This document shows, one piece after another, positions 7,007 to 11,996 of a stretch of DNA of 14,493 nucleotides. The position numbers and the translations under genes are program-made. The notes below the pieces were generated by a model. It saw only the letters and a program-made list of their open reading frames with translations, was not told the origin of the DNA and did not search any database. Position 1 is the stretch's first letter, and each line of letters starts with the position of its first letter. The DNA is from an uncultured Faecalibacterium sp. GTDB taxonomy: Bacteria > Bacillota > Clostridia > Oscillospirales > Ruminococcaceae. The stretch is from contig CAAHET010000109.1 of assembly GCA_900772565.1 (NCBI GenBank), positions 1-14,493 of the forward strand. Reading direction: 5' to 3'.

Positions 7007-7752
7007 AAAAGAGATTTAGACTGATGGCGGCGGCGCTCTGCGCCGTCGTTCTTTTATGCGGAATGTCCGTCACGGCCTACGCCGGGGGCGGCGATGAGTA
7101 CATGGAGGATGCGGGCTATTACGAGCCCGAGCCTGTGACGGAGCCCGAGCCCACCATAGAGCCGGGTGAAGGCTTTACGGAGGAAGGCAACCTTTTGACC
7201 CGTGACCTGCTCTATGACGAGCACACCAACAAGCAGTTTATCACGGTGGAAACCAAGGGCGGGAACACCTTTTACATCGTGATTGACTATGACAAGCCCG
7301 TGGACGAGGAGGGCGAGCAGTATTACACCTATTTCCTCAATATGGTGGATGAAGCCGATCTGCTGGCCGCATTGGAGGCCGCTGGCGGGGAGCTGCCTGT
7401 CTGCGAGTGTACGGATCGTTGTGCGGCTGGAGCCGTCAATACCGACTGCCCGGTATGCGCCACCAACATGACCGAGTGCGTGGGCGCTGTCCCCGAGCCC
7501 GAGCCTGTGGCGGAACCCGAGCCCACCGAGCCCGAGCCTGAAAAAAGCGGCGGGGCCGGGATGCTGATTCCCCTGCTGGCCATCCTTGTCATCGGCGGCG
7601 GGGCCGGGTGGTATTTCAAGATTTACCGTCCCAAACAGCAAAAGGCCGCCGAGCCCGAGGAGGACTACTCCGAGGAGCTGGACGATTACGGCGATTATGA
7701 CGATGGGCCGCCTTGGGACGAGGACGAGCCCGGAGAGGAGGACGAGGCATGA
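7003..7752 (+). CDS. DUF4366 family secreted, membrane-anchored protein (CD1107-like)
   Basis: This 249-residue protein has a signal peptide (MKKRFRLMAAALCAVVLLCG) with probable cleavage after AYA at residue 27. A Glu-Pro repeat linker follows (residues 41-53). The conserved domain, about 65-130, contains NTFYIVIDYDKP and YTYFLNMVDEADLL. Next come a Cys cluster (CECTDRC, CPVC; about 134-159) and a second EPEP linker (165-180). A membrane helix lies at about 186-203, and the cytoplasmic tail is very acidic. This order is characteristic of DUF4366 proteins, surface-exposed ICE proteins of unknown function, perhaps a channel or mating-contact component. AAGGAGG (6989-6995) lies 7 nt before the ATG. 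The gene overlaps DUF4315 by 4 nt and the next gene by 4 nt. Confidence 0.9.
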   Translation: MKKRFRLMAAALCAVVLLCGMSVTAYAGGGDEYMEDAGYYEPEPVTEPEPTIEPGEGFTEEGNLLTRDLLYDEHTNKQFITVETKGGNTFYIVIDYDKPVDEEGEQYYTYFLNMVDEADLLAALEAAGGELPVCECTDRCAAGAVNTDCPVCATNMTECVGAVPEPEPVAEPEPTEPEPEKSGGAGMLIPLLAILVIGGGAGWYFKIYRPKQQKAAEPEEDYSEELDDYGDYDDGPPWDEDEPGEEDEA

Positions 7753-7928
7753 ACTTTACCAAAAGCCCCTATGAGGCCATGATGAAGAAACCCGGCCATA
7801 TCCAGCCCCCGGCTCCCACGCAGGCCCCCAAGGGCTCCCAGTGCTATGGCTGCCCCTACTGGCGGGGGATCGTCTGCCTGTCCTGTTACCGGGACTTGCT
7901 GAAACCTCCCGGCAAGGGCGGGAGGTGA
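7749..7928 (+). CDS. Small Cys-rich (zinc-finger-like) hypothetical protein
   Basis: The 59-residue protein starts at ATG 7749, overlapping the DUF4366 stop as ATGA. The only notable feature is a C-x2-C-x7-C-x2-C pattern (Cys32, 35, 43, 46; CYGCPYWRGIVCLSC), which looks like a small zinc-binding knuckle. The N-terminal half is Pro-rich (PAPTQAP). I do not recognise a named family. Its place in a run of overlapping transfer genes and clean coupling to both neighbours argue that it is real. It could be a DNA- or protein-binding accessory factor; this is a guess. An upstream in-frame GTG-type opening at 7713 only reads the acidic tail of DUF4366 in another frame. Confidence 0.7.
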   Translation: MNFTKSPYEAMMKKPGHIQPPAPTQAPKGSQCYGCPYWRGIVCLSCYRDLLKPPGKGGR

Positions 7929-7932
7929 TGCG

Positions 7933-8286
7933 GTGGAGCGTGAGCTGACCCGTGAGGAAAAGGCGGCCATCCGTAAGCTGGTGACAAAGTGGTGCGCCAA
8001 CTACGATAAGAAATACGGCTGCCTGCCGCTGGGCTGTGAGTGCCATATGCTGGGGAAATGCTGGACGGGTGCCTATTGCCGATACTTCCGGGAGGCCGTG
8101 CTCCCCCTTGATCCTGTGCTGGAGGCGGCGCTGACAGCGGAGGGGGCTGCCCCCGAAACCCGGCCCTGTCCGGTATGCGGCGGGGCCGTCCTTGCGGATG
8201 GGCGGATGCGCTACTGCTCCCCGGCCTGTGCCGGGGCCGCCCTGCGGAAACAGAAACGGGATTATATGCGGAAAAAGCGGGGGTGA
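7933..8286 (+). CDS. Cys_rich_VLP family protein
   Basis: The 117-residue protein starts at GTG 7933, about 7 nt after GGGAGG. Residues 1-65 carry six cysteines (21, 30, 35, 37, 43, 49) and the VLPLDPVLEAAL segment that names the Cys_rich_VLP family (PF14194), common in mobile elements of Clostridia. Residues 79-99 add a second cluster, CPVC...CSPAC, like a zinc ribbon, before a basic helix (RKQKRDYMRKKRG). By inspection it is a double zinc-binding, probably nucleic-acid-binding protein; no function is established that I know of. It lies 4 nt after the preceding stop. Confidence 0.8.
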   Translation: MERELTREEKAAIRKLVTKWCANYDKKYGCLPLGCECHMLGKCWTGAYCRYFREAVLPLDPVLEAALTAEGAAPETRPCPVCGGAVLADGRMRYCSPACAGAALRKQKRDYMRKKRG

Positions 8287-8461
8287 TGTGTGGAAAATTA
8301 GGCCCCCAAAAGGCCGCTGATAGCAAGGCTTTCCAGAGCCACTTCGGGGTGGGCCGTATGTTTCTATGGCTTACCCCAGTTTTCACAAAATGCTTTCCAC
8401 ATCTATACGCCGTACTTTGGGACACTTTGTCCCGAAGTGCGGCCATCTGAAAGGAGGATTT
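8287..8461. other. Short non-coding gap with palindrome copy 5 and a half copy
   Basis: These 175 bases hold no credible gene. They contain an isolated half copy of the element, ACTTCGGG at 8341-8348, preceded by CC as in copies 3 and 8. Full copy 5 is at 8414-8438. The ribosome site AAAGGAGG (8450-8457) of the next gene follows. No terminator is seen, so the operon probably continues through. Confidence 0.6.
8414..8438. repeat. Palindrome copy 5 (intergenic, before the 59-residue gene)
   Basis: The left arm is ACTTTGGGACA, the spacer CTT (opposite orientation to copies 1-4), and the right arm TGTCCCGAAGT. Arms pair fully in plus-strand RNA with one U-G wobble. It ends 11 nt before AAAGGAGG of the gene at 8462. 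Confidence 0.95.
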
Positions 8462-8641
8462 ATGCCCGAAACCTACAACCACATGAAAAGTGCGGAGATC
8501 GCCGCCGAGCACAACTACAACATGATTGATGGGATGCTGAATAACCAGCTCCCGGCCCAGCCCCCGGAACGGGAGAAAGAGCTGGACAGGGTGAAAGAAC
8601 CGCCCCGCAAACACCGCAGCCGGGAACGGGAGGAGCGATGA
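8462..8641 (+). CDS. Small charged hypothetical protein upstream of MobC
   Basis: The 59-residue protein (MPETYNHMKSAEIAAEHNYN at its start) has AAAGGAGG (8450-8457) 4 nt before ATG 8462, somewhat close but strong. The C-terminal third is very Glu/Arg/Lys-rich (about residues 35-59). The stop overlaps the MobC start as ATGA, so the two are translationally coupled. I do not recognise the family. Its position suggests an accessory mobilisation protein, which is inference only. An upstream in-frame opening at 8366 would run through palindrome copy 5 and has no ribosome site. Confidence 0.7.
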   Translation: MPETYNHMKSAEIAAEHNYNMIDGMLNNQLPAQPPEREKELDRVKEPPRKHRSREREER

Positions 8642-8985
8642 CGAAAAAGCGTGTCCGCAGTGTGCCGATCTATGTCTGGGTGCGCCCGGAGGAGCTGGAG
8701 GCGATCCGGGAACGCATGGCCGAGGCGGGCATCCAAAACCTCAGCGCCTATGTCCGCAAGATGGCCCTCAACGGGTATGTGCTCCATGTTGACCTCTCCG
8801 ACATCCGGAAGCTGGTGTCCCTGCAAAGGCGCTGTGCCAACAATCTAAACCAAGTGGCAATCCAGGCGAATACCTACGGGGGCATCTACCCCGAGGAGAT
8901 TGCCACGCTCCAGAAGGACTATGCGGCCCTGTGGGGGCCGCTGTCCGACCTGCTCAAAAAGCTGTCCGCCGTGACAGAGCTCTGA
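8638..8985 (+). CDS. mobC: MobC-family relaxosome accessory protein
   Basis: The 115-residue protein has an N-terminal ribbon-helix-helix-like half: KKRVRSVPIYVWVRPEEL, then a helix with LSAYVRKMALNG. The MobC signature (PF05713) follows in LVSLQRRCANNLNQVAIQAN at about residues 60-80. MobC proteins bind oriT and help the relaxase open and nick the strand. The gene is coupled by ATGA to the 59-residue gene upstream and ends in a hairpin terminator. The relaxase follows 141 nt later. Length and motifs are normal. Confidence 0.9.
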   Translation: MTKKRVRSVPIYVWVRPEELEAIRERMAEAGIQNLSAYVRKMALNGYVLHVDLSDIRKLVSLQRRCANNLNQVAIQANTYGGIYPEEIATLQKDYAALWGPLSDLLKKLSAVTEL

Positions 8986-8989
8986 CGAT

Positions 8990-9022
8990 CCGGGGAACGG
9001 CCTTGCGCTGTTCCCCGGTTTT
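8990..9022 (+). terminator. Intrinsic terminator after mobC
   Basis: Perfect 9-bp arms CCGGGGAAC (8990-8998) and GTTCCCCGG (9010-9018) are separated by an 11-nt loop and followed by TTTT. It lies 4 nt after the mobC stop. The short T-tract suggests partial read-through to the relaxase gene. Confidence 0.7.
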
Positions 9023-9026
9023 CCCT

Positions 9027-9051
9027 ACTTCGGGACAAAGTGTCCTGAGGT
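9027..9051. repeat. Palindrome copy 6 (diverged, after the mobC terminator)
   Basis: The left arm is ACTTCGGGACA, the spacer AAG, and the right arm TGTCCTGAGGT. The two right-arm changes turn a G-C into G-U and a U-A into U-G, so the hairpin survives in plus-strand RNA. Confidence 0.93.
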
Positions 9052-9076
9052 GGGGAAAGCCGATGATCCGCAGAGG

Positions 9077-9101
9077 GCTTTGGGACAAAGTGTCCCGAAG
9101 T
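9077..9101. repeat. Palindrome copy 7 (leader of the relaxase gene)
   Basis: The left arm is GCTTTGGGACA, the spacer AAG, and the right arm TGTCCCGAAGT, identical to copies 2 and 4. It lies 50 nt after copy 6 and ends 10 nt before the relaxase ribosome site AAAGGAGG. Confidence 0.95.
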
Positions 9102-9111
9102 ACCACACGGG

Positions 9112-9129
9112 AAAGGAGGGATCGCTACG
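9112..9129 (+). promoter_or_regulatory. Ribosome site pointing to a non-standard ACG start for the relaxase
   Basis: AAAGGAGG (9112-9119) is followed by GATCGCT and ACG (9127), at an ideal 7-nt spacing. In this frame there is no ATG, GTG, TTG or CTG between the TGA at 9064-9066 and ATG 9268. ATC 9121 is in frame but only 1 nt from the ribosome site. Confidence 0.6.
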
Positions 9130-10545
9130 GCCACCACATACCTAAAAACCCACCATATCAGCAAGGGGGAAAGCATAGCGCAGTCCCTCAAAGACCGTTT
9201 TGACTACGGGCAAAACCCGGAGAAAACCGAAGGCGGGGAGCTCATTTCTTCCTATGAGTGCGACCACATGACAGCCGATGCGGAGTTCCTTTTATCCAAG
9301 GCAAAGTACAAGGCCACCACGGGCCGGGAGCAGCGGCGGGATGCCGATGTACTTTGCTATCAGATCCGCCAATCTTTTAAGCCCGGTGAGATCACCCCCG
9401 AGGAGGCAAACCGTGTCGGCTACGAGACGGCCATGCGCTGGACGAAGGGCAAACACGCCTTTTTCGTTGCCACCCATACGGACAAGGCACATATCCATAA
9501 CCACATTTATTATAACCCCATCACGCTGGACTGCACCCGGAAGTTCCGGGATTTCTTTCGCTCCGCCAGCGCCCTGCGGCGGCTCTCTGACCGGGTGTGT
9601 CTGGAAAATGACCTGTCCGTGATCGTCAATCCCAAGCTCCACAGCAAGGGCCGTTTTCTCCATTACGGCCAATGGATCGGGGCGCGTCCCCCGTCCGCCC
9701 AGCAGCGACTCCGTGTGGCCATCGGGGAGGCGCTGGCGAAAAAGCCCGCTGATTTCGAGGCGTTCCTGCGACTGATGGACGAGGCCGGGTATGCGGTGAA
9801 ACACGGGCGGGGCGGCGTGATCTCGTTCCTTGTGCCGGGACAGGATAAACCCACCCGGCTCCGGGCATCCACGCTGGGGGAAGGCTACGATTCCGCCGAC
9901 ATCCGGGCCGTGATTGCCGGGGAACGCCCCGCCTCTGCGCTCCGGGAGGAGGCCCCGCCACCCCAGCGCATCAACCTCATTGTAGATATACAGGAGCGTC
10001 TGCGCTCTGGCAAAGGCCCCGGATATGAACGCTGGGCCAAGGTCTATAACCTCAAACAGATGGCCGCCGCCCTGCAATATCTCCGGGAGCATGGGCTGGG
10101 GGACTATGCCACGCTTGAGGCCGCCACCAACGGGGCCGTGGATCGCTTTCATGCGCTGGCCGGGGAGCTGCGGGAAACCGAGGCGGCCCTTGCCAAGTCC
10201 ACCGAGCTCATGGCCGTCGTGGTGGACTATGCCAAGACCCGCCCCGTGTTCGAGGGCTATAAAGCGGCCCGGTATAGCAAGAAATATCTTGCCGAGCACG
10301 AGTCCGAGCTCGCCACCTACCGGGCGGCGAAGGCGGCCATGAATGACCTGCTGGCTGGGGATAAGCTCCCCAAGATGGAGGCCCTCAAAAAGTCCCGCCG
10401 GGAGCTGGCCGAAAAGAAAAAGGCCCTTTACGGAGAATACCGCAAGGCCCAGCGGGAAATGCGGGAGGCCGTGGCCGTCAAGACCAATATCGATCATCTG
10501 CTCGGCGTGACGGGCGGGCGTGAGAATAAGGCACAGGAGCGTTAG
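9127..10545 (+). CDS. MOBP-type conjugative relaxase, apparent ACG start
   Basis: From ACG 9127 the protein has 472 residues and begins (M)ATTYLKTHHISKGESIAQS. Motif I is FDYGQNPEKT, with likely catalytic Tyr27, the familiar Y-x-x-NPEKT of VirD2/MobA-like relaxases. Motif III, HTDKAHIHNH, supplies the metal-binding His117, His122, His124 and His126 region. The C-terminal 200 residues are charged and helical, with coiled-coil character. The enzyme nicks oriT and stays bound to the 5' end during transfer. The first standard start, ATG 9268, would remove 47 residues including the catalytic Tyr, so it cannot give an active enzyme. The real start is therefore ACG, or the gene is disabled. It is preceded by palindromes 6 and 7 and followed by the oriT-like region. 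Confidence 0.88.
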   Translation, partial: TATTYLKTHHISKGESIAQSLKDRFDYGQNPEKTEGGELISSYECDHMTADAEFLLSKAKYKATTGREQRRDADVLCYQIRQSFKPGEITPEEANRVGYETAMRWTKGKHAFFVATHTDKAHIHNHIYYNPITLDCTRKFRDFFRSASALRRLSDRVCLENDLSVIVNPKLHSKGRFLHYGQWIGARPPSAQQRLRVAIGEALAKKPADFEAFLRLMDEAGYAVKHGRGGVISFLVPGQDKPTRLRASTLGEGYDSADIRAVIAGERPASALREEAPPPQRINLIVDIQERLRSGKGPGYERWAKVYNLKQMAAALQYLREHGLGDYATLEAATNGAVDRFHALAGELRETEAALAKSTELMAVVVDYAKTRPVFEGYKAARYSKKYLAEHESELATYRAAKAAMNDLLAGDKLPKMEALKKSRRELAEKKKALYGEYRKAQREMREAVAVKTNIDHLLGVTGGRENKAQER

Positions 10546-10580
10546 CTCTGGGCCGCAGACATAAGGCGCAAAGCGCCGCC

Positions 10581-10605
10581 ACTTCGGGACACTTTGTCCC
10601 GAAGT
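10581..10605. repeat. Palindrome copy 8 (after the relaxase gene)
   Basis: The left arm is ACTTCGGGACA, the spacer CTT, and the right arm TGTCCCGAAGT. It is the exact reverse complement of copy 3 and lies 36 nt after the relaxase stop. No T-tract follows, so it is not a standard terminator. Confidence 0.97.
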
Positions 10606-10636
10606 TAGCCGGGTTTGGGGAGGCTCCCCAACAAGC

Positions 10637-10665
10637 ATTTTTGCGGCCCCTCGGGGCGCAAAAAT
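10637..10665. repeat. Strong inverted repeat of unknown role
   Basis: ATTTTTGC (10637-10644) pairs with GCAAAAAT (10658-10665). GCCCC and GGGGC pair inside with a TC loop and one bulged G. The T-run is on the 5' side of each strand's GC stem, which does not fit an intrinsic terminator; a structural oriT element is more likely. Confidence 0.7.
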
Positions 10666-10720
10666 AGCAAGTGTCAATACACTTGCCCTGCTTGCCGTTT
10701 CGTGCAAGCCCGAAAATAGC
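10661..10720. other. Candidate origin of transfer (oriT) with nick-like CCTGC
   Basis: A perfect 8-bp inverted repeat (GCAAGTGT, loop CAAT, ACACTTGC; 10667-10686) is followed at once by CCTGC (10687-10691). The same CCTG|C core is cut in RP4-type (MOBP) origins, which also have an inverted repeat on the 5' side. A second hairpin (10690-10709) follows, and AAAATAGC direct repeats bracket the site. Location next to a MOBP relaxase and MobC supports the call. The nick position is inferred from RP4, not shown. Confidence 0.5.
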
Positions 10721-10723
10721 GTG

Positions 10724-10761
10724 AAAAAACGGAGGTCACGCTTTTTACGCTCCCTCCGTTT
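10724..10761 (-). terminator. Intrinsic terminator of the XRE regulator gene (minus strand)
   Basis: Read on the minus strand, AAACGGAGG (10761-10753) pairs with CCTCCGTTT (10735-10727), and the T-run continues to 10724. The first arm lies inside the last codons of the gene. An overlapping smaller hairpin (GCGTGA/TCACGC, 10719-10741, then TTTTT) could act on the plus strand. Confidence 0.65.
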
Positions 10762-11104
10762 CTCTGGCGTCTTTGACTGCCCGGATTAGATTTTCTACAA
10801 GATGCAGTTCTTTTTCGTCCATCGAATTGAGCATGACATTGATCCGCTTTTTGCAGGCGTCGTCTGCGCCCATGTCTGGATAGAAAAACTGATCCACCGA
10901 TATGTCAAACATCGTCATCAACTGATAGAAAATGTTGAGGCTCGGATGCTGGCCATCGTTTTCGTGGTACATCACGGTACGGGGATCACGGTCAATGATA
11001 AAGGCCAGTTGCTCCTGTGTCATGCCCTTGCTCTCCCGAGCCCGCTTGATGGCCGTCCCTATATCGTGAAAATCTAATCGCCGTTCATCTCGTTTCATCT
11101 CCAT
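10745..11104 (-). CDS. XRE-family helix-turn-helix transcriptional regulator
   Basis: The 119-residue protein has a Cro/C1-type helix-turn-helix at about residues 13-72: IGTAIKRARESKGMTQEQLA, then IIDRDPRTVMYHEND, then LNIFYQLMTMFDISVDQFFY. A C-terminal helical extension with DEKELHLVENLIRAVKD probably dimerises. Such repressors often sit next to the relaxase in Clostridia ICEs and control transfer or excision; the target here is unknown. ATG 11104 has a GGGGTGATGTT leader on the minus strand; a second ATG two codons later (11098) is possible. The gene is divergent from the two-component system and convergent with the transfer operon, and it has its own terminator. Confidence 0.85.
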   Translation of the reverse strand: MEMKRDERRLDFHDIGTAIKRARESKGMTQEQLAFIIDRDPRTVMYHENDGQHPSLNIFYQLMTMFDISVDQFFYPDMGADDACKKRINVMLNSMDEKELHLVENLIRAVKDARETEGA

Positions 11105-11120
11105 AACATCACCCCATGTA

Positions 11121-11149
11121 ATTTTATATTTCGGGTGATAGTATTTGAA
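11121..11149 (-). promoter_or_regulatory. Possible promoter of the XRE gene
   Basis: On the minus strand, TTCAAA (11149-11144) and TAAAAT (11126-11121) are 17 nt apart, matching 4 and 5 of 6 consensus bases. The leader would be very short. TATAAA (11128-11123) is an alternative -10. Confidence 0.35.
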
Positions 11150-11235
11150 CGGTGTTAAACTTCATACTTCTGCATATTTAATTTCACTTTTGCGCAGTTG
11201 CGTATATGGATATGGAGAGGTACAATATGTTTGAA

Positions 11236-11260
11236 ACTTCGGGACAAAGTGTCCCAAAAA
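11236..11260. repeat. Palindrome copy 9 (degenerate, upstream of the two-component system)
   Basis: The left arm ACTTCGGGACA and spacer AAG are intact, but the right arm is TGTCCCAAAAA, so only the inner 6 bp and two outer pairs remain. It is the only copy in the AT-rich region. The 9-bp repeat TTTGAAACT occurs at both sides (11230-11238 and 11264-11272). Confidence 0.85.
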
Positions 11261-11294
11261 AATTTTGAAACTCCACAATAGATCCACATTTCTC

Positions 11295-11303
11295 TGCTAC
11301 AAT
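11295..11303 (+). promoter_or_regulatory. Extended -10 promoter of the two-component system
   Basis: TGCTACAAT fits an extended -10 (TGnTATAAT) and lies 22 nt before the ATG at 11325. No good -35 is seen at 17 nt; TTGAAA at 11265 is 27 nt away, too far. This suggests an activated or extended -10 promoter. Confidence 0.5.
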
Positions 11304-11324
11304 GAAAGATCAGGAGGTGGCGAT

Positions 11325-11996
11325 ATGCAGAAAATCTTGATAGTTGAAGATGATTTAGCGATACAAGCATTATTACATGATTTTATTCAGGAGGCCGGGT
11401 ATAGCGTTGTACTGGCCGCTGACGGCGTAGAAGCCCTTGCAAAATATTCTGAACAGCCTTTTGACTTGGTGCTTCTTGACATTATGCTCCCCAAAATAGA
11501 CGGTTACGGAGTTTGTGAGGTTATCCGTCAAAAGTCTAATGTGCCTATTATTATGCTTACCGCATTAGATGACGAAGGAAATCAGCTTAAAGGTTTAGAT
11601 TTGCAAGCTGACGACTACATTACAAAACCGTTTTCTATGCCTGTCTTATTGCGAAAAATAGCCGCTGTTCTGCGGCGTTCATCAAGGCAGGATGATACGC
11701 CGCAAACCATGAGCTACAAAGATTTAACGCTGGACTTAGACGGCTATAAAGTTTATATCGGACAAGAAAATGTTGACCTTACTCCCCGTGAATTTGAAAT
11801 CCTGCGGGAACTGCTGACCCATAAAGGCAGAATATTGACACGGCAAAATCTGTTGCAAACACTTTGGAAATATGAGTTTTTCGGGGATGAACGCATTATT
11901 GATACACACATAAAAAATCTGCGGAAAAAACTTGGTACTGCCGATTACATAGAAACGATTAGAGGGGTGGGATATAGAATTGATAAAGAAAATTAA
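11325..11996 (+). CDS. OmpR/PhoB-family response regulator
   Basis: The 223-residue protein has a receiver domain at 1-118: the acidic pair Asp9-Asp10, phospho-acceptor Asp52 in LVLLDIMLP, the switch Thr79 and Lys101 in ITKPF. A winged-helix DNA-binding domain follows at about 128-221, with LTPREFEILRELLTHKGRIL and THIKNLRKKLG ending GVGYRIDKEN. AGGAGG (11312-11317) is 7 nt before ATG 11325; the in-frame TTG at 11265 lacks a ribosome site. The histidine kinase gene overlaps its 3' end by 17 nt, so they form one operon. Its target may be the lipoprotein downstream or its own promoter. It resembles VanR-like regulators in architecture, but no resistance genes are present. Codon use is clearly AT-richer than in the transfer genes. 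Confidence 0.95.
   Translation: MQKILIVEDDLAIQALLHDFIQEAGYSVVLAADGVEALAKYSEQPFDLVLLDIMLPKIDGYGVCEVIRQKSNVPIIMLTALDDEGNQLKGLDLQADDYITKPFSMPVLLRKIAAVLRRSSRQDDTPQTMSYKDLTLDLDGYKVYIGQENVDLTPREFEILRELLTHKGRILTRQNLLQTLWKYEFFGDERIIDTHIKNLRKKLGTADYIETIRGVGYRIDKEN
11961..11982 (+). promoter_or_regulatory. Ribosome site deciding the kinase TTG start
   Basis: AGAGGGGTGG (11961-11970) lies 9 nt before TTG 11980 inside the end of the regulator gene. The next in-frame ATG would come far into the sensor or kinase region, so TTG is the likely start. Confidence 0.6.

Larger units (their letters stand above)
10546..10744. other. Hairpin-rich non-coding region after the relaxase gene
   Basis: These 199 bases hold no gene but a run of inverted repeats. 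They are palindrome copy 8 (10581-10605), TTGGGGAG/CTCCCCAA (10615-10631) and a 13-bp stem with one bulge (10637-10665). Next come GCAAGTGT/ACACTTGC (10667-10686), GCTTGC/GCAAGC (10690-10709) and GCGTGA/TCACGC (10719-10741). The direct repeat AAAATAGC occurs at 10661-10668 and 10713-10720. This structure is what one expects of an origin of transfer. Confidence 0.75.

Noticed and set aside
8287..8461. oriT in the gap before the 59-residue gene
   Set aside because: Apart from palindrome copy 5 there is no inverted repeat next to a nick-like core; the region after the relaxase is a much better candidate.
8931..9203. A 90-codon plus-strand frame across palindromes 6 and 7
   Set aside because: It begins inside mobC in another frame, crosses a terminator and overlaps the relaxase N-terminus; no family features.
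5102..10605. Reading the palindromes as intrinsic terminators
   Set aside because: None of the coding copies is followed by a T-tract, and several lie inside open frames that continue through them. Copy 9 is followed by an A-run then TTTT, but its stem is degraded.
9292..10707. A 471-codon open frame on the minus strand opposite the relaxase
   Set aside because: It is a mirror of GC-biased codon use in a real relaxase gene with clear catalytic motifs; its product has no recognisable domain and no ribosome site.
1055..11260. Reading the nine palindromes as a CRISPR array
   Set aside because: Spacing varies from 50 nt to more than 2 kb, copies lie inside genes, and no cas genes are present.
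11265..11303. TTGAAA and TACAAT as a -35/-10 pair for the two-component system
   Set aside because: The 27-nt spacing is too long; the extended -10 TGCTACAAT explains the promoter better.
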